A stretch of DNA of 43,520 nucleotides from DASYYE01 sp035946955 (GCA_035946955.1 DASYYE010000434.1:1-43520), one strand, 5' to 3'. Shown: positions 8,550 to 17,054, counted from the stretch's first letter. Notes: a model not told the origin generated them from the letters alone. Program-made: numbers and translations.

Positions 8550-9318
8550 GGACGTCCTCCATGGTGCCGAGGTAGGCGTCGAGCACCCGCGGGTCGGCGC
8601 GCACCTTGCCTGGCGGGCCGCTCACCACCGCGGTGCCTCCGTCCAGCACCGTGAGCCAGTCACACAGGTCCATCACGAATTCCATGTTGTGCTCGACGAT
8701 CAAGAACGTCGTCCCCTGCTTGTTCAGCTCACGGATCCGGTCGGCGATCGTGAGGACCAGCGACGGGTTGATCCCGCCGGCTGGCTCGTCCAGCAGGACG
8801 ATGGCTGGCTCGGCCATGAGCACGTAGGACAGTTCGAGCAGCTTGCGCTGGCCGTAGGACAGGGTCTCCGCCAGCGCGCCGGCGTGGTCCGCGAGACCGG
8901 TGAAGTCCAGCAGTTCCATCGCGCGGCGCCGGGTGGCCCGCCCGCCCGCGGGCGCCAGCATGTGGAGCAGACGGGAGCGGCCGGGTGCACGGTGCTCACC
9001 GCGGTCCGCAGCGATGATCATGTTCTCCATCACCGTCAGTCGCGCGAACACCCGGGTCAACTGGAACGTGCGCCCCACACCAAGGCCGAACACCCGGTCC
9101 GGCGACAGGTTCGTGATAGGTGACCCGTTGAGCCGCACCCACCCCGCGTCCGCGGTCTCGTACCCGGTGATGACGTTGAACAGCGTGGTCTTGCCAGAGC
9201 CGTTGGGACCGATCAGCCCTGCGATGCTGCCCGCTTCCACCTCGATCGAGCAGTCGGCCAGTGCCTGCACGCCTCCGAAGCTCTTGCTGATGCCATGGGT
9301 TGCGAGCAGCGACGTCAT
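8539..9318 (-). CDS. livG: Branched-chain amino-acid-type ABC importer ATPase LivG
   Basis: 259 residues from ATG 9318 (AGGGAGC upstream, 4-bp overlap with the livM stop). Walker A is GPNGSGKTT, the signature is LSYGQRK, Walker B is AIVLLDEPAGGINP, and the H-loop reads FLIVEHNMEFVMDLCD, the usual LivG form. GVGRTFQLTRVFARLTVMENM matches the Q-loop region. It pairs with LivF below the LivH/LivM pore. The open frame extends upstream, but only this start is supported. Confidence 0.93.
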   Translation of the reverse strand: MTSLLATHGISKSFGGVQALADCSIEVEAGSIAGLIGPNGSGKTTLFNVITGYETADAGWVRLNGSPITNLSPDRVFGLGVGRTFQLTRVFARLTVMENMIIAADRGEHRAPGRSRLLHMLAPAGGRATRRRAMELLDFTGLADHAGALAETLSYGQRKLLELSYVLMAEPAIVLLDEPAGGINPSLVLTIADRIRELNKQGTTFLIVEHNMEFVMDLCDWLTVLDGGTAVVSGPPGKVRADPRVLDAYLGTMEDVRGR

Positions 9319-10394
9319 CCCGCGCTCCCTGGGGGCGAGGTACTGGTTTGCCGGGCAGGAGACAGCGGCCCGGCGGCGGACGGCTCGGCTCCTGGCTCCA
9401 CGGGAACCGGTTGCGAGGGCCGACGCCTGGACCACCATGCCCGCGCGGCGGACAGGCGCTCGCCCCCGGTGGGGAGGAGCCCGCGCGGCATGAACAGCAC
9501 CACCAGCAGGAACAGGCCGCCGAGGACGATCTGGGTCGCGTAGCCGGTGGTGAACTGCAACGTGATGTACTGCTGGGTTGGTTCGAGGATGAACGCACCA
9601 ATGACAGGGCCCCACAGTGTCCCAAACCCGCCAAGGAAGCCCATGAGAGCAATCTGCAGGTCATAGAGGGGGTCGAAGGCGGAGCTCGGCAGGGCCTGGC
9701 CGATGAACAGCACCCAGATCCCGCCGACCACGCCGGTGATGAACGCCGAGAGCACAAACGCGGCCAGCTTGACCGGCATCGGGCGGACACCAAGCCCCCG
9801 GGCGCGGTCCTCATCGTCGCGGATCGCGCGCAGCCGCAGGCCGAACCGGGAGTTGCGGATCAGCCACGACAGCGCGACGGTGGCGGTCAGGGTGAGGAAC
9901 GCCGCGTAGTAGAAGGGGTTGTTGTAGGTGGCCGACGCCCAGTTCAGCAGCGGGATGGTCACGCCAGCGACGCCATGGGTGACCCCGAGGTCGTATGCCA
10001 TGAGCTGGGCGATGAAGAACACGGCGATGGTCACAACCACGAACGCGTGGCGGCGGACCCGCAACGCGATGAGGCCGAACGGGACGGCGACGATCGCCGC
10101 TGCCAGCCCTCCCAGCGGGAGGGTCGCGAAGACCACGCTGGAGTTCAGGTCGTGGTCGAGCGCGATGAGCCCGACCGTGTAGGCGCCTGTGCCGAAGAAC
10201 ACCGCATGACCCAGTGAGACATAGCCGGTGTAGCCGGAGAATATGTTCCAGGCCACCACCCCGGCCGCGAAGAGCAGCGTGACGATGGCAATGTTGGTGT
10301 CCAGAGCGTTGGTGACGACCAGCGGGAATGCCAGCCCGGTGACCATCATCACCGCCAGCAGTCCCGGGCGGCCCCAGCGGGCCAGCACGCTCAC
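9315..10394 (-). CDS. livM: Branched-chain amino-acid-type ABC importer permease LivM
   Basis: 359 residues with about nine hydrophobic membrane spans. Family signatures are SGYTGYVSLGHAVFFGTGAYT near residue 55 and the coupling segment LRAIRDDEDRARGLGVRPMPVKLAAFVLSAF, followed by GGFGTLWGPVIGAFILE. The tail after residue 320 is Pro/Ser-rich and probably disordered. It lies 24 bp after livH and overlaps livG by 4 bp. Confidence 0.93.
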   Translation of the reverse strand: MSVLARWGRPGLLAVMMVTGLAFPLVVTNALDTNIAIVTLLFAAGVVAWNIFSGYTGYVSLGHAVFFGTGAYTVGLIALDHDLNSSVVFATLPLGGLAAAIVAVPFGLIALRVRRHAFVVVTIAVFFIAQLMAYDLGVTHGVAGVTIPLLNWASATYNNPFYYAAFLTLTATVALSWLIRNSRFGLRLRAIRDDEDRARGLGVRPMPVKLAAFVLSAFITGVVGGIWVLFIGQALPSSAFDPLYDLQIALMGFLGGFGTLWGPVIGAFILEPTQQYITLQFTTGYATQIVLGGLFLLVVLFMPRGLLPTGGERLSAARAWWSRRRPSQPVPVEPGAEPSAAGPLSPARQTSTSPPGSAG

Positions 10395-10418
10395 TGTGCT
10401 TTCACTTGCGGTTGGGCC

Positions 10419-11297
10419 TCACTGTGCTCGTGTTTCCATCTTCCCGAACAGCCCTGTGGGACGAAAGGTGAGGACGAGCACCAAGGCGGCGTAAAACACA
10501 ACGATTGACCAGTTTGGGGCCCATACGTCCACCACAGATTCCAAAGTGATCATGAATATGGCTGCGGCGAGCGCGCCGACGATGCTGCCCAGGCCGCCGA
10601 GGATGACGATGGCGAGCAGCCGTGAGATCAGGTCATAGCCGGAGTTAGGGCTGAACGCATTGAGTGACCCGTAGACCATCCCGCCGACGGCGGTCACGGC
10701 GACCCCGACACCGAACGTGACCGCCGCGACCCGGTTGACGTTGATGCCGACCAGCAGGGCCGCTGTCCGGTCCTGCATGGTCGCCCGCACGCTGCGGCCG
10801 AACGGTGTCCGGTACATCAGCCAGTAGAGTCCCGCCACCAGCGCCACCGCGAGGCCGAACCCCATCAGGTAGATGTCGGGCAGGTAGTAGAAACCAACCC
10901 GGACGCTGGCGGTCACGTACCAGGCGTGCAGTGCGACGTCGTTCGTCCCGAAGAAGTAGTACAGGACTCCTTCGATGATGATCGCGACCGCGTAGCTGGC
11001 CAGCAGCGACATGGTGACCCGTTCCCGGCCACGCAGCGGGCGGATGAACAGCCAGTGGATCGCGACGCCCAGCACGAACATCGCGGGCACGGTGACGAAC
11101 AGGCCTACGAACAGGTCCAGGTGCAGGTGGACGGACAGCACATAGCTGAGGTAGGCGGCCAGCACGACCAGGATGCCCTGGGCGATGTTGATGATGTCGA
11201 GCACACCGAAGATCAGTGTCAGGCCAAGCGCCATCAGCGCGTAGACGCTCCCGGAGAGCACCCCGTCGAGGACCGCCTCGAACAACTGCCGCGCCAT
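10419..11297 (-). CDS. livH: Branched-chain amino-acid-type ABC importer permease LivH
   Basis: 292 residues from ATG 11297. The conserved N-terminus is DGVLSGSVYALMALGLTLIFGVLDIINIAQG; the coupling region is RTPFGRSVRATMQDRTAALLVGINVNRVAAVTFGVG; the C-terminal half carries AIVILGGLGSIVGALAAA. About eight membrane spans. It follows the proximal binding-protein gene by 58 bp and is followed by livM after 24 bp. I reject the 35-codon upstream extension of the frame because it is Ser/Gly/Arg-rich and unlike the family. Confidence 0.93.
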   Translation of the reverse strand: MARQLFEAVLDGVLSGSVYALMALGLTLIFGVLDIINIAQGILVVLAAYLSYVLSVHLHLDLFVGLFVTVPAMFVLGVAIHWLFIRPLRGRERVTMSLLASYAVAIIIEGVLYYFFGTNDVALHAWYVTASVRVGFYYLPDIYLMGFGLAVALVAGLYWLMYRTPFGRSVRATMQDRTAALLVGINVNRVAAVTFGVGVAVTAVGGMVYGSLNAFSPNSGYDLISRLLAIVILGGLGSIVGALAAAIFMITLESVVDVWAPNWSIVVFYAALVLVLTFRPTGLFGKMETRAQ

Positions 11298-11355
11298 CCG
11301 CGTCCCCTGCTCCGTTCCGGCTCGGTCCCGCTGGTGCTCCCCGGATGGCCCGGCG

Positions 11356-12666
11356 TCAGCCTGAGCCCCACCGGGGCTTGAGGATGATCGCTGGCTTGGC
11401 ACTCGGCCCGTTCGGGTTCGGCAGCACCTGTACGAAGTTCCCGCCTGGCTGGGTCATGCCCGGCTGCCACTGGAAGATGAAGGCCGAGTTCGCGGTGGCC
11501 AGGATGTTGCGCCCCACCGCGTCGAACCTCACATCGCCCTCCACAGTGGCGAGGCTGAGGTTGGGCTGGTGCAGATAAGCAATGATCTTGGCGTTGTTGA
11601 CGCCCTTGGTCCCGTTCACGGCGTCAGCCAGCACCTGGCCGGCGGAGTACGCCTCCGCCACGTCCGCGTTGATCGAGGAGGCTGTCCCGCCGTACTTGGC
11701 GATGTAGTCCTGCACCATCACGTGGCTCATCGCGTTCTGGAAGCCGCCGAACCAGCCGTTGGGGACCATGATCCCATTCGCGTTGATCACGCCGACCGCG
11801 GAGATGAACGCCTGGCCCTGGTCAGGCCCTGCGGACGCGATGAGGTACTCCGGGTTGAAGTGCCTCTTCTCGAACTGGATGATGAACGACCTCACACTGG
11901 GCACGTCAACGGTGCCCAGGAACACGACCTGGGGGTTACGGTCCGCGATCGCATTGGCCGCCGCGGTGATCGCGGCGGTCAGCTGGGACCCGGACTGGGT
12001 GAGTCCGTTAGGGGCGTCGCTGTAGACGGTCCTGATCCCGCCCTTGGACAGGATGCCCTGGGCCGCCTGCACCGGCGGGTCGGCAAAGGGGTCATTCACC
12101 ATGGCGTAGGCGGCGGTCGCGGGCCGGTTGACCTTCAGGCCCAGCAGGTAGCTTGTGAGCGGCTGCATCTCGACGGCCACCGGGGTGCTCACGGCGAAGA
12201 CGTTGTGCCACCCCGGGGAGAACATTTCGTCCCCCTCACCGGCGCCCTCTGGCAGCGCGTAACCCAGGCTGGCCAGGACCGGCGCGTCCTGGTGGGTGAT
12301 CAGTGTGGAGAACGGGCCCAGGGTGAGGTCCACGTGGTCCTGCTGGACCAGCTGGCGGTACTCAGCCGCGGACTTGTTCGGGTCGCTGTTGTCGTTGAGG
12401 ATGTCCAGCTTGACCGGGCGGCCGAGCAGCCCGCCATTGGTGTTCACATTGCTGGCCCAGAGCTGGTACCCGCGCTGGAAGGCCTGGCCGTCGGCGGCGA
12501 AGTTGCCGGTGAGGGAGAGCGTGGTACCGATCGTCAGCGGCGGCCCGGTTGGGGAACCAATCTGCTGGCTGGTCGTGCTCGCGGTGCTGATGCCGCAGGC
12601 TGCGGTGACTGCCGTAGCCGCGGTGACAGCAGCAACCCGCAGGGCGGTGGCGCGGGGGCGCTTCAT
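11356..12666 (-). CDS. ABC importer substrate-binding lipoprotein (first paralog, livH-proximal)
   Basis: 436 residues from ATG 12666 with AAGGAGAG upstream. The lipoprotein signal MKRPRATALRVAAVT...TAACG places the lipid-modified Cys at residue 24. The mature part is a periplasmic-binding-protein type I (Peripla_BP_6, LivK-like) fold: TIGTTLSLTGNFAADGQAF, GGLLGRPVKLDILND, SAGPDQGQAFISAVG. It captures the ligand outside the membrane for LivHMGF. It is a clear paralog of the next upstream gene, sharing several blocks and the PRWG ending. The ligand is unknown; this family covers amino acids, amides, urea and aromatic acids. Confidence 0.9.
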   Translation of the reverse strand: MKRPRATALRVAAVTAATAVTAACGISTASTTSQQIGSPTGPPLTIGTTLSLTGNFAADGQAFQRGYQLWASNVNTNGGLLGRPVKLDILNDNSDPNKSAAEYRQLVQQDHVDLTLGPFSTLITHQDAPVLASLGYALPEGAGEGDEMFSPGWHNVFAVSTPVAVEMQPLTSYLLGLKVNRPATAAYAMVNDPFADPPVQAAQGILSKGGIRTVYSDAPNGLTQSGSQLTAAITAAANAIADRNPQVVFLGTVDVPSVRSFIIQFEKRHFNPEYLIASAGPDQGQAFISAVGVINANGIMVPNGWFGGFQNAMSHVMVQDYIAKYGGTASSINADVAEAYSAGQVLADAVNGTKGVNNAKIIAYLHQPNLSLATVEGDVRFDAVGRNILATANSAFIFQWQPGMTQPGGNFVQVLPNPNGPSAKPAIILKPRWGSG

Positions 12667-12689
12667 CGCCTGTCCACTCTCCTTCCGTG

Positions 12690-12731
12690 CCGGGCCAGGC
12701 CCGGTGTTCCTTCCTGGCCGGTGATGCCAGG
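12690..12731. repeat. Two hairpins between the tandem binding-protein genes
   Basis: CCGGGCC-A-GGCCCGG (12690-12704) and CCTGGC-CGGTGAT-GCCAGG (12713-12731) lie in the 109-bp gap between the paralogs. They could stabilise or attenuate the operon transcript so that the first binding protein is made in excess; that role is inference. Confidence 0.45.
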
Positions 12732-12775
12732 CGGCCGTGTCTGTCCGGTCCGCCAGCATGACCGGGGCGCGCGGG

Positions 12776-14014
12776 TCAGCCCTTGCCCCAGGCCGGCCTG
12801 GGGTTGACTATCGGTGAGTCGCCCATCGCGCCCAGCGGGAGCACCTGCTTGTAAGTGCCGCCGGACTGCCACTGGAACACGTACATGCTGGCCGCCACGT
12901 TCTCACCGATGCTATTGAACTTGGCCGGACCTTGTACGGTCTGTAGCGAAACGCCGCTGTGCAGGTAATTTATGATCTTGGTGTTGTCCAGGCTCTTTGT
13001 CGCATCAACTGCCGCAGCCGCCACTTCACCCACTGAGTAGGCCTCCGCCACGTCGGCGTTGATGCCAGCGGGGGTGCCGCCGAACTTCGCGATGTAGGCG
13101 TGCACCATGGCCTCGCTGAGTGGGTTCTGGACCCCGCCGTACCAGCCGCCCGGCACCATGATGCCGGTCACGTTGTGTGCGCCGACCGCGCTGAGGAAAG
13201 CCTGGCCCTGGTCTGGGCCTGCGGAGGCGGCGAAGATCTTCGGGTTGTAGTGCTGCTGCTCGAACGCGGTGATGAAGGCGCTCGCGGTCGGCACATCGAC
13301 TGAACCGAGGACCACCATCTGCGCCCCGCTAGCGGCCACCTGGTCAGCCCCGGTCTTGTAGTCGGGGTTCTCGGCCGGGTAGATCTTGTTGTAGACCGTC
13401 TTCACGCCGGCGCGGGCCAGGATGGCCTGTGCGGTCTGCACCATCGGGTCGGCGAAGGGGTCGTTGACCATCGGGTAGGCCGCGGACGTGGGGCGCTGGC
13501 CGGCGGGCAGTGAGGCCACCCAGTTGGCGAACGGCACGAGCTGGTCGGCGATGGTCGGGCTCACGTCGAAGACGTTGTTCAGCTTGAGCTGGAAGACGGC
13601 CGGGCCGCCGCCAGCACCTTCGATCATGGCCTTGCCGTACCGATGGGCGACACTGGCCGAGGGCACCGTGAGCAGCGTGGAGAAGGGGCCGAAGACCAGG
13701 TCGGCATGGTCGGACGTGATGAGCTTGGTGTAGTTGGTGGTCACGGTGGTCTGGCTGCTGGCATCGTTGAGGATGTCGAGCTTGACCTTGCGGCCGAGCA
13801 GCCCACCGTGGCTGTTCACGTAGTTCGCCCACAGTTGGTAACCACGTTCGAACGCCTGGCCGTCGGTCGAGAAGTCACCGGTCAGCGACAGTGAGGCACC
13901 GATCACGATCGGGCCACTAGAACTGGCCGACGAGCTCCCCCCGCACGCGGCCAGTGCCAGCACCACAGCCGCTGCGGCAGTTAGAGACAAGAACCGGGTA
14001 GCGACACAACGCAT
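12776..14014 (-). CDS. ABC importer substrate-binding lipoprotein (second paralog, operon-leading)
   Basis: 412 residues from ATG 14014 with a strong GGAGGG 6-7 nt upstream. The lipobox VLALAACGG puts the lipidated Cys at residue 24, followed by a Ser/Gly linker. Peripla_BP_6 fold with the same blocks as its neighbour: SLTGDFSTDGQAFERGYQLW, GRKVKLDILNDAS, SAGPDQGQAFLSAVG, GINADVAEAYSVG. It is the first gene of a six-gene operon with livHMGF. The central ligand-lining regions differ between the paralogs, which suggests two ligands feeding one transporter. Confidence 0.92.
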   Translation of the reverse strand: MRCVATRFLSLTAAAAVVLALAACGGSSSASSSGPIVIGASLSLTGDFSTDGQAFERGYQLWANYVNSHGGLLGRKVKLDILNDASSQTTVTTNYTKLITSDHADLVFGPFSTLLTVPSASVAHRYGKAMIEGAGGGPAVFQLKLNNVFDVSPTIADQLVPFANWVASLPAGQRPTSAAYPMVNDPFADPMVQTAQAILARAGVKTVYNKIYPAENPDYKTGADQVAASGAQMVVLGSVDVPTASAFITAFEQQHYNPKIFAASAGPDQGQAFLSAVGAHNVTGIMVPGGWYGGVQNPLSEAMVHAYIAKFGGTPAGINADVAEAYSVGEVAAAAVDATKSLDNTKIINYLHSGVSLQTVQGPAKFNSIGENVAASMYVFQWQSGGTYKQVLPLGAMGDSPIVNPRPAWGKG

Positions 14015-14147
14015 CCGGTCCCTCCTTTCAGTTTTTTAATTGCCGGGTAAAAGACCGGCCACCGCCATAAGGGGTAATGGGCCCCGACGTCGGCAAAGGC
14101 CAGGAGGCTGGGCCCGTGGCCGGCCGCAAACGGTGATGCTGCGGGGG

Positions 14148-15107
14148 TCACCGTAGCGCATCTCTGTTGTCAGGGCTGACAGGTACCAGCCCATCGGAAA
14201 CCTCGGCATTTTCGCTGACCAACGGCAGCCCCGCCGCTGCCGCTTGCAGTTCCAGCAACGAGGAGAAGTCGTCCTCACCATGGCCATTGCCAATGAGTGT
14301 AAGGATGATCTGCTCTACCAGAGCAGCCACCGGGAGAGGCACGTCAAGCTGCTCGGCAGCGCTCAAGCCGAGGTCGAAGTCTTTCCTGAGTAGCTTGGCA
14401 GTGAACGTTGGATGAAAATCGGCGTTCACGAAGGCTGGCGTCTTGTAACGAGTGAACATCGAGCCGACGACACTATTGTTGAGGCACGCCAGAAAGGTCT
14501 GCCTGCTGATACCGCTCTTCTCTGCCAGGACCGTGACCTCGGCCAGTGACTGGGTCACGACGCCAAGGAACAGGTTGTGGCAGATCTTGACCGTCCGGGC
14601 CAGTTCGCCATCACCGACATAAGTGGCGCCTGCCCCGAGCCTTTCCAGGTAGGGCAATGCCTCATCGAACGCGGCACGTGACCCGGAGACCGCCAGGGTC
14701 AGCCGCCCAGCGGCCGCAACCTTGGGGTTGCCCATGACCGGGGCCGCGAGCAGTTCCGCGCCGAACTCGGCGAGCCGCGCACGCACTGCCGCGGATGCCT
14801 CCACCGAGACCGTAGAGCAGTCGACGACGATCCGCGGGGCCCGTCCACGGGAGACGAGCCCGTCCGGGCCGAGCACCGCCTCCAGCAGGTCCGCGGGTGT
14901 GCCCACGGTCGCGAATACGATGTCGCAGCCCGCCAGTTCGGCGGCGCAGTTCGCCACCGTGACGCCGTAGGCCGTCAGTGGTTCGGCTTTGGCCCGGCTG
15001 CGGTTGTAGACCACTACGTCGTAGTCAGCGGCGAGCCGGTGGACGAGTTCAAAGCCCATGCGTCCCGTTCCCAGCCAGCCCACCGCTTCAGTACCTTGCC
15101 CGCCCAC
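14148..15107 (-). CDS. 3-hydroxyisobutyrate dehydrogenase-family NAD(P) oxidoreductase
   Basis: 319 residues from GTG 15107, preceded by GGGGGA; the longer open frame lacks family similarity. The Rossmann motif is VGWLGTGRMGFELVHRLA, followed by DCSTVSVEAS (substrate site), APVMGNPKVAAAGRLTLAVSG (family usually has SGG; here MGN), KICHNLFLGVVTQSLAE with the catalytic Lys, and LLRKDFDLGL. Members reduce or oxidise beta-hydroxyacids or tartronate semialdehyde; this is the imine-reductase-like/HIBADH branch. A LacI-type operator lies 15 bp upstream. It reads in the same direction as the liv operon, 133 bp ahead of it. Confidence 0.85.
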   Translation of the reverse strand: MGGQGTEAVGWLGTGRMGFELVHRLAADYDVVVYNRSRAKAEPLTAYGVTVANCAAELAGCDIVFATVGTPADLLEAVLGPDGLVSRGRAPRIVVDCSTVSVEASAAVRARLAEFGAELLAAPVMGNPKVAAAGRLTLAVSGSRAAFDEALPYLERLGAGATYVGDGELARTVKICHNLFLGVVTQSLAEVTVLAEKSGISRQTFLACLNNSVVGSMFTRYKTPAFVNADFHPTFTAKLLRKDFDLGLSAAEQLDVPLPVAALVEQIILTLIGNGHGEDDFSSLLELQAAAAGLPLVSENAEVSDGLVPVSPDNRDALR

Positions 15108-15121
15108 GTGTCCATTCCCCC

Positions 15122-15135
15122 TACAATCGTTTGCA
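15122..15135 (-). promoter_or_regulatory. LacI-type operator at the dehydrogenase start
   Basis: On the minus strand the 14-mer TGCAAACGATTGTA matches the LacI/GalR consensus TGxAAxCGxTTxCA at all but one fixed position. It ends 14 nt before the GTG at 15107, just ahead of the ribosome site, as expected for steric repression. A LacI-family gene lies 0.7 kb away. Confidence 0.65.
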
Positions 15136-15433
15136 GGCTGGGTCTGCCGCCAAGCCGCAGCCTTGTCCGGTATGTGCGCACCCAAACGTAGCTCCCGCTT
15201 GCCGCTCTCATTACCTGTGGATTACCAACAACCCCACGCTGCGTGAGGGGGCTTGGTGCTTGGCAGACGCATGGGGCCAGACACCAATCCAGGCTGAGAG
15301 CAAACGTATGCAGTCACTCGGCATAGTCTGGCACATACGGGCCGCAGTCGACCAGCTTCCCCGCAAATGGCCATGCAAATGCATCGATCAGTCAGGATTT
15401 GTCCAACACGAGTTCCGGCATCCTGCGCGACCA
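15136..15433. other. Upstream region of the dehydrogenase gene, no supported gene
   Basis: Between the proximal operator and the repeats I see no reading frame with family similarity or a ribosome site. It holds the distal LacI-like site and presumably the promoter of the dehydrogenase, though no convincing -35/-10 pair is visible. Confidence 0.5.
15299..15312. promoter_or_regulatory. Second, weaker LacI-like site
   Basis: AGCAAACGTATGCA keeps the GCAAACG half-site and GCA end of the LacI consensus, with two departures. It lies 164 bp from the operator at 15122-15135, a spacing at which looping between two sites is possible. Confidence 0.4.
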
Positions 15434-15479
15434 GCGCGAGCGAGCCGGAGGGCGCGCGGTGCCGCCCGGACTGAGGAGC
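15434..15479. repeat. Interspersed repeat A, copy 1
   Basis: A 46-bp GAGCGAGC-rich unit ending in ACTGAGGAGC. It recurs with a few mismatches at 15675-15720. Confidence 0.75.
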
Positions 15480-15620
15480 AAAGTCGGCTTCCCCTTCGCA
15501 GACGTCTAGCCGCCTGACGTTCCCATGTAGGAATTTCAGTCACTATGACTGAAAAGTCTTCAGGATCATGGAACACGGCGGCGGAGCCAGGTGGGTGCTG
15601 GGGAGCGAGGAGCGAGCGTG

Positions 15621-15676
15621 GGAGCGACGAGGGAAGGCGGCACCTCAAAGCGCCCCCGCAGGCGAGCGAAACTAGC
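15621..15676. repeat. Interspersed repeat B, copy 1 (56 bp)
   Basis: This 56-bp segment, from GGAGCGACGAGGG to GCGAAACTAGC, is identical base for base to 15744-15799. Reading frames through it merely translate the repeat (LVSLACGGALRCRLPSSL) and are not genes. Confidence 0.9.
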
Positions 15677-15720
15677 CCGAGCGAGCCGGAGGGGGCGCGG
15701 CGCCGCCTGGACTGAGGAGC
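15675..15720. repeat. Interspersed repeat A, copy 2
   Basis: Second copy of the unit at 15434-15479. It lies directly between the two repeat-B copies, so the region is a composite A-B-A-B block. Confidence 0.75.
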
Positions 15721-15743
15721 GAGAAGCGAGCGCAGCGAGCGCA

Positions 15744-15799
15744 GGAGCGACGAGGGAAGGCGGCACCTCAAAGCGCCCCCGCAGGCGAGCGAAACTAGC
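15744..15799. repeat. Interspersed repeat B, copy 2 (56 bp)
   Basis: Identical to 15621-15676 at a period of 123 bp. It ends 4 bp before the LacI stop codon. Its final 20 bp recur inverted at 16937-16956 on the other side of the LacI gene. Confidence 0.9.
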
Positions 15800-15803
15800 A
15801 GGG

Positions 15804-16826
15804 TCACGCGCAAGACGCGGTGGAGCCCCGGACGATGAGCTCAGGTGCGAGGAAGAGCACCTTGACCGGGCCGCCCTGCCCTGCGATCTGCTCGATCAGC
15901 AGTTGCGCGGCCTCCGTGCCGACCTGGTAGTGGGGAAAGTGGATCGTGGTCAGCGGCGGCCGCAGCCAATCGACAAACGGCATGTCATTGAAACCCACCA
16001 GCGACATGTCTGCTGGGCACCGCACCCCCGCGTCTTCAAGGGCGGCGAGGCAGCCGACCGCGAGCATGTCATTGCCCGCGGCCACGGCCGTGGCGCCGCA
16101 GTTGCGCGCCAGCAGCTCCGCCAGGCAGCGCCGCCCTTCCTCGATCGAGTAGGCGCGGGCCTGCACGATGAGGTCGGGGTCGTCCGCGAGCCTACGCGCC
16201 TGGACCCCGGTGGCATACCCGCGGTAGCGGTCACGGCCGGTGGAGGTGTCCAGTGGCCCCGCGATATGGGCGACCCGCCGGTGCCCTAGGCCCGCGAGGT
16301 GGTCCACGGCCATCCGCGCGCCGCGCTCGTTATCGACCGACACCGAGGGCAGGCTGTGGTCGGCGGCCATCCGGTTCATCAGCACGATCGGCAGGCCGGC
16401 CTGGGCCTCACCCGCGAGGACCGGGTCGGACAGCCGTGCGGTGGCCAGCACGACGCCGTCCACGTGCCTGGCCCGCATCTGCTGGAAGACCAGTTGCTCC
16501 CGCTCGCTGTCACCGTCGGTGTTGCCCATCAGGGCCACATAGCCCGCGGTGGCCAGCCGGTCCTCGAGCCCGCGCATGATGGGCGGGAACAGCGGGTTGG
16601 TCAGGTCAGGGATGAGCACGCCGACGGTGTGGGAACGCCTCGTGCGCAGGCTCCTCGCCACCGGGTTCGGGTGGTACCCGAGCTGTTCCGCCGCCTCCAG
16701 CACCCGTTGGGCGGTGTCGTCCTTGACCAGCAGCCGCGTCTCGGGGTTCAACGCCCGTGAAGCAGTCGCCGGATGGACGCCGGCACGAGTCGCGACGTCA
16801 CGGAGGGTCACCGGCGTATGGGCCAT
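15804..16826 (-). CDS. LacI-family transcriptional regulator
   Basis: 340 residues from ATG 16826 with AGGGG upstream. The N-terminal HTH is VTLRDVATRAGVHPATASRAL (residues about 5-25) and the hinge NPVARSLRTRRSHTVGVLIPDLTNPLF carries the Ala-Arg-Ser-Leu that inserts at a central CG. The C-terminal sugar-binding core follows, with GNTDGDSEREQ, VDGVVLATA, VSVDNERGARMAVDHLAGLGHRRVAHIAGP and AAGNDMLAVGCLAAL. It most likely represses carbohydrate genes. Candidate targets are the dehydrogenase (operator at 15122) and possibly the adjacent GH38 gene. It is bounded by inverted repeat copies. Confidence 0.93.
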   Translation of the reverse strand: MAHTPVTLRDVATRAGVHPATASRALNPETRLLVKDDTAQRVLEAAEQLGYHPNPVARSLRTRRSHTVGVLIPDLTNPLFPPIMRGLEDRLATAGYVALMGNTDGDSEREQLVFQQMRARHVDGVVLATARLSDPVLAGEAQAGLPIVLMNRMAADHSLPSVSVDNERGARMAVDHLAGLGHRRVAHIAGPLDTSTGRDRYRGYATGVQARRLADDPDLIVQARAYSIEEGRRCLAELLARNCGATAVAAGNDMLAVGCLAALEDAGVRCPADMSLVGFNDMPFVDWLRPPLTTIHFPHYQVGTEAAQLLIEQIAGQGGPVKVLFLAPELIVRGSTASCA

Positions 16827-16936
16827 CAGCCATCCCCTCTGCTGCGGTGCCCCGAGACGCCGACGATCGGCGCATTGCACACGATCATATGCGGTTGTGC
16901 AACGCGGTTCCTGGGCGAAGTGCTAGTCCTGCTCGC

Positions 16937-16956
16937 GCTGGTTTCGCTCGCCTGCG
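16937..16956. repeat. Inverted partial copy of repeat B
   Basis: This 20-mer matches the reverse complement of 15780-15799 at 19 of 20 positions (GCTGGTTTCGC here, GCTAGTTTCGC there). The LacI gene therefore sits between inverted copies. Confidence 0.75.
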
Positions 16957-16959
16957 GGC

Positions 16960-17040
16960 GCCGTCTTCCTGCCTCGCAAAGCGGGCGGCCTCGTGATCGC
17001 CGACGAGTTCAGCAACCGGGTGCGGACGGTCACGGGCTGA
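16960..17040 (+). pseudogene. C-terminal remnant of an NHL-repeat protein
   Basis: The frame ending at TGA 17038-17040 reads ...LPRKAGGLVIADEFSNRVRTVTG, the closing strand of an NHL propeller blade (typical GGLLIADxxNNRIRxVTG). There is no start, and the similarity ends abruptly at the inverted repeat at 16956, so this is a decayed tail, probably cut by the repeat element. The match is short. Confidence 0.4.
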
Positions 17041-17054
17041 CGCTCAACCCCCTT

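Noticed and set aside
15434..15799. CRISPR array
   Set aside because: Only two units of each repeat, long and with no uniform spacers; no cas genes nearby.
15388..15813. Repeat-protein-like minus frame (LVSLACGGALRCRLPSSL units)
   Set aside because: It is a translation of nucleotide repeats A and B, not a protein; the unit is conserved at DNA level including third positions.
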